A stretch of DNA of 64,000 nt, taken from NCBI GenBank assembly GCA_963932465.1, contig OZ010791.1, positions 319,420,283-319,484,282 on the forward strand, read 5' to 3'. This document shows, in pieces, positions 34,740-45,611 of the stretch. The stretch is from Maratus speciosus. Its lineage: Eukaryota; Arthropoda; Arachnida; Araneae; Salticidae. Under the pieces are notes generated by a model. The model was not told the origin of the DNA and made no database searches. It was given only the letters and a program-made list of their open reading frames with translations. How positions within the stretch are numbered: the first letter of the stretch is position 1; each line of letters begins with the position of its first letter. Both the position numbers and the translations under genes were made by a program.

Positions 34740-35870
34740 TTTTGAAACCATGTATTTGAACTATAAATTTATATGTATTCTACATAGTACGTTAAAATTT
34801 AGTTTAGTAACAAAACGCGTAATAAGGTGAAAACTTACCGTTAGCCCTGCGTAGCTACATAATTTTATATACACCACGTATTACACTAAAATTTATTTTC
34901 GGCAAAAAATCCACAGAAAACTGTTGAAATCACACTTTTAGAGATTATCATATATAACCGATCATTTATCCAGATCTTTGTGTAGTCCTGTATATTATTT
35001 TACTTATGATCTACAAACGCCTCTCTCGTATTTATTATACTAAGCTTTAATAAATACAATTCAGCTTGAAAATACATAACTCAATTAAAAACCACATTTA
35101 AGCAGTTTACGCTCATATTCAGTAATGCTTACGAATTTTTTGTGTGGCGATGTATGTGATCTATAGTATTTATGCACGCTGCGTAGTGTTCAAAAATTTA
35201 GTTAAACATAAGAACGCGTATCATGATAACGTACTTCCAGCAATTCTCGCTAATACACAGTGCTTAGGATAAAGTATTGCATACAAAATCATTTGTGCAC
35301 CAGAAACTAAACTATAAATGATAAGCACATCATATTCTACTTCAAGCATCTTGTAGTCAGTAATGTATATCACTTTCATTATATTTGAAATAGTGTAACA
35401 AAATTAAAATACCCTGTACACAGTTTAACTCCGTGGACCATTATATAATGGATTACTTTTGTGTGGCACTGTAAATGAATATTATATGATTTGCACCTCA
35501 TATTTCAAGTAATGCATATGTTAATGCACTTCATAAACACCCATCCATTTCATTATATTTGAAATGGGGTAACGTTGTCGTTAAAATGCACTTGAAACGA
35601 TTTTTTCCCATTAACAGTAATATAACAGAACACTTTTGGCTCTCTCTGTAAATGAACGGTAAATGCTACACGCTTAATTTTCAATAAGGAAAAAGCTATA
35701 GTCAATGTTAATAACATATTAAAATTACGAAGAAATCTGAGTATATATTCGAGAGTTATGGCACGGACGGACGGCCAGACGGTCATACAAACAAAAAACA
35801 TAAACGCTTTTTCACTATAGTTGTAAAGTGCTAAAAATATAAACATTTGAGTTTAAGTATATTAGAGTAG
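34740..35870 (-). repeat. Dispersed repeat family with internal units, copy 2
   Basis: Inverted relative of 8340-9560. Internal units repeat: TTTCATTATATTTGAAATRG near 35375 and 35547; GTGTGGC(A/G) near 35140 and 35462; AAAATTTAGTT with AACGCGTA near 34795 and 35190. The - strand frame 35846-35553 (LLKIKRVAFTVHLQREP, VFCYITVNGKKSF) is the best-preserved open stretch of the family but matches no protein I recognise. Confidence 0.55.
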
Positions 35871-37412
35871 TCATCGATTCATCTGATTCTACTTAAATTA
35901 AAAAATATATATATATATTTATAAATATGTATTAAAATATAACGTTCGGAAATTTTAATCAAAAATTTTCCTTTGAGAAAATAAACACTTAAAATCAAAA
36001 GTGTAATCATCGTAAAATATGAAAAGAAAATTCAGCTGAATGAATCTATACATTACAAAAATAAAAATATTTACTCTGTCAAAAAGAACTGAAAAGTACT
36101 TTTATAAAGATTATTTGAAAAGACTAACGTAATTTAACAATTTTTAACCATTGTAAATATATTTTTGAACACAATCTTTTCAATTTATTAACGTATGACA
36201 ACAAACTGTTCTTTCTTACAACAGTGTAAGTAACATTTTAATAGCATACGAATTTAATAACTCCTATAATATACCCGAAAGTTAGTGTCGGGAGCTGGAT
36301 TCCCACAACTGGCGATTTATAGAACAAACTTAACTGGCGAAGCTTCTTGTACCAAATAATAACAATATGGAGAATAAAGTACATATTTCGAAAAGGTGTT
36401 AACAAATTCAAAAATTCTCACTAATTTATTTAAACAGAAATCTATATTCGCAATTATATATATATATATATATAAACTCTTAGTTTAGTTTAAATAAGTT
36501 AGCTAATAGAATATATTGTATGCTTTTAAATTTTATTAACAATAGTTTTAAATACATTGTGTGATTTATATTAGGTTTATAATTCTCTATATATAAGGAT
36601 TTGTTTGGTTTTGCTGTTTAAACAGTTATTTACATTCAAAAGCTTACAAATTTTTATCTTGCGATAGATGTTTAATATAATTAGTAATAAATGGCAGCAC
36701 CAAATTTGTCTCTTTCAGATTGCTCTAATTTTTAATTTTTCTAGCTCCATTTCAGTTATAATTTATACACCAGGGGGTATTTTTAGCTAAATTTTGACGA
36801 TATTGTTAAACTGTTATCTATTAATTTAATAGTGCATTTTAAATAATGTAATGAATATCTATTTATTTTATATTAGATTAAATTTGTTTTACAAGGTATT
36901 TCAAATTTTATTTCAAAATGTATTAACTGCATCCTTTGGTATCATTTACTGTGATTTCTTAACTGTTTTATTCACCTTAATCTTTTTGATATACTGGTAG
37001 ACATGTGCACATGGATTTTTGTAAAATACTGAAATATTAATCGGTATGGTGTTTATTATTTATATTTTATATCCTATAAATATTTAAATACGTTTTATTG
37101 ATTCTTCCATTTCATATTATTTGTTTCTATTCTGCTTTCATTTTTAATCAATTCACTTGATTTTAGTGGTTGTTCGGGCACAGGGGAAAATTAATTTTAG
37201 CTTTAGCTTATTTTTCCCACAGAAAACAACCATTTTGCTTATATCATTGAATTCTGTGCCCTTGATAACGTAATTCAATGTATAAGCTTTTCAATTTTTG
37301 TCGGTGTCCACTTTTTTCTTTCATAATAATTCTTATAATATTTTTTTTTTCTTTAATACTTACAGCTTTAATTCATAATAATTGATGGTGGTAGGTTATG
37401 TTTAATTAATGG

Positions 37413-37454
<42 letters not shown>

Positions 37455-37791
37455 ATAAATCAGTCTAAAGACTATGTTGACATTTCAGACTCTTCAGTTA
37501 CATCTATGAAATTTTAATCCCATTCTGTGTACAACATGTCTGGCGTACCAATCTCCTATTATAAAATTTTAATACTTGTTTTAAATGTTAGTTTAAGTAT
37601 TCTAAAATTCTGAGGTAGATTAGTAGTACCTACTATTTGCGACATTTGAAACTAAATTGAAAAAGACCATAAAAGAAATACCCGACGCCAAACATTACCA
37701 TCGAGAATAATTTCCTTTGCTATCACAGTTTACTTGTTTTCAAATTTAAATCAAAATCAACTTATTTTAGAACACATTGTATACTAAAATA
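35871..37791. other. AT-rich DNA with (TA)n tracts
   Basis: TA tracts at 35905-35920, 36457-36474 and 37415-37446. No gene or terminal repeat recognised. Confidence 0.5.
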
Positions 37792-39800
37792 CAGTGCAAT
37801 CCTATTTATACGAGTCCCGTTTATTTGAGATACGTAAAAAGAACATGGTGTTTTTATATTCTTCTTCTTATCAGTCGCCTGCACCTAACATTTCATTAAC
37901 AAAATCAGTTTGTTAATCCTAAGTTCGGGAATTTCATTGTTGAAATCCCTTGTTTGATAACATAAAATGGAGAGGAGTGGTATTAATTTACATGTTGTTT
38001 GTAGTTTGTATCGAGTGATTGATCAAAATCCCAATGTTACGAAGCGCCAGCTCGTTTGAATAGGGATATAACAACAAGGGAGCTATCTATTATCTTTCAC
38101 ATCCTTTCAGATGAAAAAGTATGGCTTACATTCTTACAAGGACTGGGAATTGTTACTTATCTATGTCGGACATACGGTATTCGAGACAAGACAGTATCTC
38201 ATGTTACGACACTCCATAATTCACATCCTATTTGTGTTTGTTTTCGCTCACAGTAGAAAATATTTCTTTAATCATGAAATTCAATTAAAATCAATACGAA
38301 AGTTAAAAAACTGCAAAGGACCGTTGTTTCGACAGAAACAAAAACGACGCTTTGAAGAGGTTAAATAAATTGAAATCAATTAAAAGTGTTGCGTTAGATC
38401 TGAGTGTTAGAGAAGTTACTATTGTTTAACTAAAAGAAATATACAGGTCGTGTTCAAAAGCTTTGTGCTGACAAAATGAACTGCAATAAAGCTTGGAAGA
38501 AAATGAAGCACTGATAATTTGAAAAAAAACAACTGAATGTTTATTTCTGTTGTTCTCACGATTGCAAGAAACGCTCAGTATTTTGGCAAGATATTTTCTG
38601 AAACTATGAAACTTTCCTTCACTGTAAGTACTGGATGGCTACATCGTTACGAAAAACGATACGGAATTAGGCAGTTCAACGTAAATCGTAAAATGATGTC
38701 TTAGGATTTTGAAGACGTTATTAAATTCGGAGAAGATTCAAATACATATAAATGGGCAATTTATGTGCAGATCAACTGTTTAACTGTTATGAAAATGGAT
38801 TAAATTTTCCAAAGCTACAATCGAAAACCTTAGCTTCAAAAGGAAAATCATCCGGTATATAAGAAGAGAAAAGAAAGGGTAAAAGTTTTACGTCTTTCTA
38901 ATGTGTAATGTACCTTGAAATTGAAAACAATGTTTTCGGAAAGTCAACAAAACCTAGACGATACAAGAACGGCGACTTCACACGCCTTCCTTTTTATTAC
39001 AGTAACCAAAATAGTACATGCATGAGTGCTAAAATTTTTGTAAAGTGGTTTTATGACTATTTTTTCCCTAAAGTGAAAAATATTTTAGAGAGTAAAACAG
39101 TAATATTGCAGCCTCAGACACGTGCCATCCATATTAGGGGCAGCTGAGGAGTTGGACGATCAAAACATATTTTTTGCAACCAAATTAGTCTTCACTAAGC
39201 CATCTTCACTAGCCATAATTTCAAGATGTTCTCAAGAACGTGAAAAAAAACTACAGGAAAAGCTGAATTAAAGTTTTTAATAACAAAGACTTATAGAATG
39301 CCTGAAATCGGTTACACTGGAGAATTTTGTGTGTTGGATTGCCGAAGTGCGGAAAAAAGTTAAATAAATGATTCTACAGAATCGTGACAGGAGATTATTG
39401 CACCAGTTCTGGCAAATTATGAAAACGAATCTTTTGATGACAATCCTTCGTGTAACCTGGAATAAAAACTTTCTGTATCTGATTTTGTGCTAAAAAATAT
39501 AAATTTCTGAATAGATGAAGGCAGGTGAGAAGCAAGAAACAGAAGATGTCATGATTGCAGACATGGTTGAAAACCGCCAGAAAAGACGCCTGATAATACG
39601 AACTTTGTTTCTCAGAAGAAAATTATGCATTTCGAACGTCTCAGATGGGTTGAAAAAGTCTTGAACACATTGAGCAGCAAGAAGTTTCTACCACTACCCT
39701 TCTGATGACAGTAATAGAATTGCATAACATTACAGGACTGAAATGTGTATCATCCAACAAAGAAAAAAAAGTATCAAGGATTTCTTCAAACGAACAATTT
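37792..39800 (+). mobile_element. Eroded Tigger/jerky-like transposon
   Basis: The left edge CAGTGCAATCCTATTTATAC follows TA (37790-37791) and resembles Tigger ends that begin CAGT. Decayed transposase sequence runs from about 38130 to 39795. A possible right side (GCTTATCCGAGGTGTGC at 39956 and CATATTCGGATAAC at 39979) carries the CCGA/CGGATAA words usual at Tigger ends, but no clean tip is visible. Confidence 0.7.
38130..39797 (+). pseudogene. Tigger/jerky-type transposase, many frameshifts and stops
   Basis: Blocks in family order but in changing frames: LCRTYGIRDKTVSHV (first helix-turn-helix, about 38162); GWLHRYEKRYGIRQFNVN (second CENP-B-type DNA-binding domain, about 38634); LPFYYSNQNSTCMSAKIFVK and WFYDYFFPKVKNILESK (before the second catalytic Asp, 38980-39090); QDVLKNVKKNYRKS (after the third Asp, about 39222); TTLLMTVIELHNI (about 39695); and QQRKKSIKDFFKR (about 39756), a PIP-box-like end. 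The segment around the first Asp is missing. Clearly older than the Tigger at 11719 because of its frameshifts. The 79-codon ORF at 38908 is its longest intact piece. Confidence 0.85.
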
Positions 39801-39989
39801 CATTTTCCATTTTTCTAAAAGCATTAGCCATATACCTCATAAAGACTATAAAAGTACCATACAAATGATTAATATGCGCCTAAATTTATATTTTATCTTT
39901 TAGTTACTGACAATTTATATAAACCTGTTTTGTCGGATTTTTTTTTTTTTTTTTTGCTTATCCGAGGTGTGCTTGGTCCATATTCGGAT

Positions 39990-41540
39990 AACATTCAGAA
40001 TATATACATACTTAAGTTAAACATTAGTTTATGAATTTTATAAAACGAACATGTCCGTAAAAACGGAAACGAAAAATATTTTCACTAAAACTGTCTTGGA
40101 TAAAAAAATCCCTCAAACCGTGTTCCATACACAGGAAAAGATTAAGCTTTTTATGTCATTCTTAATTACGAAATTCGCTTTGAAAGCAGTGCTATAATTT
40201 CCCGACGATACTTAATTAAGGGAGATGAAATCTAATTACTTATTAACGAAGCATAAATTGATAATAGAGTTTTTATGGAAACACCGTTTTTATGGAGGAA
40301 TAAGAAACTGATCAAAATGTGTTGGTTAATATGTAGTAGTGAGTTTTCTTAATATTCTAATATTTTCGAAAGAAGAAAATAGGGCACGGAAAAAGGAATT
40401 TTTAAAAAAACTTCTTAAATATTTCATACGAGGAAAATGGAAAATAAATTCTTTGTAAGATATAAATATCATAGTTTTTATTTTTCCTTTTTAACACTTT
40501 CCAACACACATGAAAATTGTTTATAACTTCGGTTACTCCGCCTGTCCATGCTGTAATTATCGTAAATATATAGGGATTGCTATGAAATTTTTATGTATGT
40601 TTAAGGTTTACTAACAACAAATCTGTTCTCTAATGAAAATGAAGTGTGTAGAACTTATACAATTTACTATTTTATGTTTTCGTAAAATTAATGTCCTAGA
40701 CGAAAAATATAAGTACTACTACATAAAGAAATTTTAAGTAAAATGAAAAAATGAGTTCTGTATTTACATTAAGAAAATTCCTATACAAAAGTTCAAAATA
40801 CAACTAACCCCTGAGTAATAAATATGGTATATTGACACTTTTTTTACATTAGAACAATACAATTTACAATACAAAAACCAATACAAAAAGCCCCTATTTC
40901 AATTTTATCTACAACATGTCAAGTTAAAAATAAATAAAAAAATACGCATTACACTATTTAAACCTGTTCGTAATTCTGACACTTTTGAAGACATTTCTAT
41001 ATAATAAAATCTTTTTTTTTTTTTTTTTTTTTTTTTAGGTTATTACACTCTTTATTTTTACTTTCATCAAGAAATGTTCAGAAATCGCGAAAATTTTCAA
41101 CATGAGTTTTTATATGTATTTATACGTTTCGGGATGCTCTGAACAAGATTCGGCTATTTTGGGAAATGTCTCTCTGCCTGTTTGTAGGCTCTCTATCTTC
41201 TAGTTTTTCAGTATGTCTATGTGCTAGTTTGCCAGTCTGTCTGTTAGTCTCTGAGTGCACAAATGTTTGACCGTTTTTATAAGAACTAATGCACTCTGAT
41301 ACAGGTAACTTCATAAATCTAAAAATTTCATAGAGCTTGAAATATGCTAATTATATTTTGGTGAACTGTACAACCTGTTTGCCTCCTAACAAGTGGTACT
41401 GGGATGTTGTGTTTCACACTATTCTCGTCATAAATATTTCTCGTTTTGTATGGGATGGTATTTCAAAAATCTTCATATTCAGTTAGTACTTAACATAAAT
41501 TATTTCAAATTAGGTTTCAGTGTATGCAGCTCAACAACCT
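39990..41540. other. AT-rich DNA without recognised genes
   Basis: Poly-T at 41012-41036. No coding or terminal-repeat signal. Confidence 0.5.
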
Positions 41541-41559
41541 GTGCTCTATTTTCTATGTT

Positions 41560-42350
41560 TTCCATGGTTGCTATAATTTCAGCATCTGTCGGATGGAATT
41601 CCACTTTGAGTGCATCTTTCACAACAGATGGCGCTGTGCTGAGTTGTAACATGATTTATAGCTATATCTGAGTTTCTATGGGACGTTGTTGGTTGGTTGT
41701 ATTTATGTCGGCCAAATATCAACACGAGGGATATAGGGCCTAAGGGGGAGGAATGCCCTTTGGGGCCTTCTTTCTAAGGGAACCCAACCCGTATTAACGC
41801 TTGGAGAACCAATGTTCGAAGAAAACTCCGAACGATTAGGCCGACGGGCGCGATTGGGATCCAACCCAGCACCTCCCGTCTACCAGCTTCAAGAGCAGAA
41901 TCTCTCGGCCACTGGTGGGGCTCTATGGGACCTAATTCACCAAATTAAAAAAAATAAGATGTTTATTAATAATTATGTTGGTTTAGTTTTGGCGAAGCTT
42001 GTTCTGCTGTGATAGCTGCTATGCTGAGCTTTTCACGATTTCCGTTATAGCTACTCTCCGCGTCTATCGTAAGGAATTTCAACAAATATATTATGTCAGA
42101 TATGCATTAGAATTTGTGTTGATTCAATCTTGACTTTTTTCACCCAATATGGGATGCTGCTTTTCCATATTTTTGCGTTAAACAATAAAGCGGTATCTCA
42201 GTTTCTACTGGGTAGAAATGCACGAAATTTGATTTTAATTCTGTTAATTTAAAATATATATGTTAGCCCAATTTTGTATTTGAATACCCAATATGGTGCG
42301 CTTTTAAACTGCACTTTTTTATTACTTGAACACTGCAACTTCTAGTTATA
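41560..42350 (-). repeat. Eroded minisatellite related to 52.6-53.2 kb, split by a SINE
   Basis: On the - strand the block contains the words of the 145-bp units at 52617-53200. CAACAGATGGCGCTGTGCTG (41622) corresponds to the complement of CAGCGCCACCTGTTGG. GCTGCTATGCTGAGCTTTTC and ACGATTTCCGTTATAGCT (42014) correspond to the complement of AGC(T)AT...GAAATCGTGAAAAATGC. TATCTCAGTTTCTACTGGG (42194) corresponds to the complement of TTAGTTCTTGAGATA. At least three diverged units. A SINE interrupts the first. Confidence 0.6.
41685..41931 (-). mobile_element. tRNA-derived SINE
   Basis: Reading the - strand from 41931, a tRNA-like head gives TGGCCGAGAGA (box A, 41901-41911) and GGGTTGGATCCC (box B, near 41856-41867), as in a serine/leucine-type tRNA. 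A tRNA-unrelated body follows, ending in CAACCAACCAACAA. A perfect 10-bp target duplication, TCTATGGGAC, lies at 41675-41684 and 41932-41941, which fixes both ends. Transcription would be by RNA polymerase III from the internal promoter. 247 bp. The box A to box B spacing suits a long variable arm. Confidence 0.88.
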
Positions 42351-43278
42351 TTTATAGAAATACACCCGATGAAATAACTTGAACTAGTACATTACTATAA
42401 TAGTTATGAAAGTCCCTATCATGCTAATAAATTTAAATTTATTTTCATCTTTATAGTAATTAAAAAATTTTATTGTTGTAATTTCACATACAGTTGGTTA
42501 ACTTACCGAGAGTGTTTTGGACTATAATTAGATACATTGTTGTAACTTGTATAAATTTGTAAACATACAGTTCTTTCATACAATGAAATTTAAAGAATAT
42601 TTTGCGGTTTATCTTTTATGCCCGATTGAAGGAGAAGTACCTTAAAATTAATTTATTAGTTTATATTTTAGTTATATAAATATTAAAGTGTTGTTTTGTT
42701 AATTAAAAAAGTTCTGTGTAGGGGAGACTAAGGAGGATTGACCCATTTTTTAGAAAATTATTTTTATTTTTTTAAATATTGAACTTAGAATAACGTTTTA
42801 TATATCATTTCATTCGTTATAAAATCAGTTATTGAAATAAAATTGCTATTCAAGTGTAATATATATGGAATTTGAAAAATTGTTGATTTTAATTATGAGA
42901 AAATAATGGGTCAATGCTCTTCACATATGGGAAGGATAACTCACTATATAGGAGGCTTGACCAACTTTGTTTTATATTGAAATATATGTGAAGAGAAATA
43001 AAATCAGTTTTAAAAAAGCAAAATAACTTTATACTTCATGCTTTAATTATTTAAAAAAAAAAAAAAAATTACTTGAAAACTTAAAAAAACCTGTTTAGAT
43101 GCAATCGCAAATCCGAGGAGAAAAATTGTGCTTTAAACAGGATTTTTTCTAAGCAGGTATAATTGTACAGCAATGAAAATGAAATTTTAACATTTAAAAT
43201 AGTATTCCGTTAGAGTCAGGTTCCGTTTTCGTAGGGTTTCATGTTTTATTATATCGGGATTCTGGAGTCACTGTCTTG

Positions 43279-43554
43279 CTATTTTTTTTGTCTCCTTGTC
43301 TTTCGTTTTCTGATACTCAACCTGACAACTATAGTTGTCACATAGTTTGGCTTCATCTCACTGTATTTATCCTGGTGAAATTTGTCTACATACCTCTCTA
43401 AAGTTTTTAGATCAATGCTATGTTCGTTTGCAGCCGCATCAGTACTTAATGTAATATTAACATCTCTTAACTCTTTTAGGGGCAAAGTACTTTCACTACT
43501 AAAATGTTGAAATAAATGACTGCCACCAGAATTTAGGAACACATTTATTTGCAA
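43279..43554 (-). pseudogene. pogo-type helix-turn-helix exon remnant
   Basis: The - strand reads LPLKELRDVNITLSTDAAAN, EHSIDLKTLERYVDKFHQD and KYSEMKPNYVTTIVV, the N-terminal psq-like DNA-binding segment of arthropod pogo transposases ('...DxKTLxRYVxK...'). After VTTIVV the frame turns to a basic run (RKRKTRRQKK) and stops; the second DNA-binding domain and the DDE core are absent. It may still bind the ends in principle, but it cannot catalyse. The same segment is seen, more damaged, in copy 1 at 21895-22060. Confidence 0.65.
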
Positions 43555-43685
43555 ATACGAAAAAGGCTATATTTCACATACATATTAAATTGAAAAGTTT
43601 TTAGTAAAATTCTGGTGCTATTCTGCCGCATGTGAATTAAAATTAAGTGGTTTCATAAACATACTACTGCCCCTGAAAGAATTAA

Positions 43686-43897
43686 CCCGGAATTGCTCGC
43701 GCAGGGTATAACATACCCATGGTGCGCACGGTTATTACATTTCTCACCACAATTTTTCGAGAAGTAATCATGAAATTATTTTATCGGAATATTTGCGAGC
43801 AATGTCAAAAATTAAATAAGGTGACGATTTTTGTCTGCATTTATTGGTTACAAAGTATGAATCGTACAAATCATGGATATGCGCGAGCATTCCCGGG
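43686..43897. mobile_element. piggyBac-like MITE nested in family E copy 2
   Basis: TTAA at 43682-43685 and 43898-43901. Ends are CCCGGAATTGCTCGCGCA and, on the other strand, CCCGGGAATGCTCGCGCA. 212 bp. Family E copy 1 runs through the corresponding place without it, so it inserted after the copies separated. The 60-codon frame inside is not a recognised protein. Confidence 0.9.
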
Positions 43898-44436
43898 TTA
43901 AGACAGTTGCCTTCGTACTTTCTATTAATTTCTAGTCTTTCTGTTTCTATTTACCTATTGTAAGTAAAATTTAAATGAAAAAAAAATTCCTTTATTAACC
44001 TTTCATTATGCACAGTATAAAAAGATTTCTAAAATCACCAAGTAAAGGAAGCCTTGATCATCTGGTCACTCTTCCCTCATATTGACTGAGACAAGTCTCC
44101 CCACATAACCCTTTTCTAAAGAATAGTACATCGTTATGTTAAACCTAACTTACTGTACAGTCTTTATGCCTGGAATGAAAGCTCGATACTTCTGCATTAT
44201 TTAAAACCTTTTTCTTATATTTCTATGATATATTTTATCTGAAAATAGCTTACAAAATATTTTTTAACACAAATTTTAGGTTTAAAAAGCCTCACAGTTC
44301 AATTTTTGCGCACCTACTTGTTTGAGCTTTCAATAGCTTTGGTCCATACCTATTGATAAAACTCGGAATTTTTTTTAATATTAAAGCTCAAGGGTGGATC
44401 AAGCCTCCCGTATGGTTAACCCTTCCTAGTCTACCC

Positions 44437-45611
44437 TACATAATTTTTTAAAATGTAACACATCAGAAAAAATTTAAAAAGTCAATTACAAAATTTCATC
44501 TTTACAAACATGAACCCAATTAAATTAAATAAAAGCATGTAAAACAAATATTAAAAATGTGAGCTACCTACTCTGCAATCCTCATAACCAGTGTATAAAT
44601 TTACATTATGATGTTTACCTTCTAAAATTTTAAAATCAATTTATACCCTGCAATCAACTTGAGATAATGTGATATGTAAATTGCACAAACAGAGAAGTGT
44701 CTTATGGTGGGAATCATACACTGTAAAATAAATAAATAAATAAATAAAAATCTATGACGTTACTAGGAATTTTGCAGAAAACTGGGAAGCCTGGAACTTA
44801 TTATGTACGTGCAACAACAACAACAACAACAAAAAAATCATGTAACAGATTAACGTTTATACTCTAAAAAATATCTGTAATGTTACTAGGAATTTTCAAG
44901 GCAACTGATATGCCTAGAACTTTTAAGAATTGTATGCATTAAATAACTCTTATCTTAGAAATCTAAAATTTTACAAAGTAATAAGATTGAAAAGCAGCTT
45001 GAATAGTTAGTAGAAAACCAAAAATCTAATAACAAGCCTTCGTATAAGAAAACATTTTGAAAACAAATTAATTATTTACTAATTCCTCATTTAATTACTA
45101 ATAGTTACTACATTTACTAAAAAATCGTGTGTTATTGCCAAACAACTCCAAACATTTATAACATTCAAAGCAACCTATCTCGATTAGCTTTGTCTTAGAA
45201 AATTGAAAATTTTACTTGGTTTCCTTATAAGCATGGAGAACGTTTTTCTAAATATAGCTTTTAGGAACGACCGACAATATAAAGAATTAGAATTTGCAAT
45301 TTAATATGTATATAGCTCCTTCAAGACCAAAATGCCATATCTAAAATCGCTTCTTCATTTGTGATTGTAAATGTGCTTATGTCGTCAGCTGTTGTTCAAT
45401 AGATATAATATCCATAACCTCTATTTTGTACATGATTTGTATTGAAGTTCATTTATTTGCATTTTTGTTAAAATCACTTTAGAGAAAAAAATTCTAACAC
45501 TACTAAACCTAAAAAAAAAAATCACCCCCATTTTTTTTTCACTAAAAAAAAACATATTTCGAAATTTATAACATACAGAAAAACTTACTTTCGAAAAGTT
45601 TTAATAAATTA
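44437..45611. repeat. Short direct repeat and microsatellites
   Basis: TGACGTTACTAGGAATTTTG (44755) and TGTAATGTTACTAGGAATTT (44876) begin two related segments that both continue with AACTG and GCCT(G/A)GAACTT. (AATA)n lies at 44727-44750 and (CAA)n at 44812-44832. Otherwise AT-rich without genes. Confidence 0.6.

Larger units (their letters stand above)
42721..44436 (-). mobile_element. pogo-like non-autonomous element, family E, copy 2
   Basis: Starts GGGGAGACTAAGGAGGATTG and ends with the complement of GGGTAGACTAGGAAGGGTT; TA at 42719-42720 and 44437-44438. Inverted relative to copy 1 at 20953. Subterminal motifs GGGTCAATGC (42908), GGAGGCTTGACCAAC (42951) and AAGTCTCCCCACATAAC (44093) mark it. 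Carries the better helix-turn-helix remnant and a nested TTAA MITE that copy 1 lacks. Confidence 0.9.

Noticed and set aside
41850..41915. Possible functional tRNA gene
   Set aside because: Box A and B are present, but the acceptor ends do not pair convincingly, and the sequence is the head of a SINE with a target duplication.
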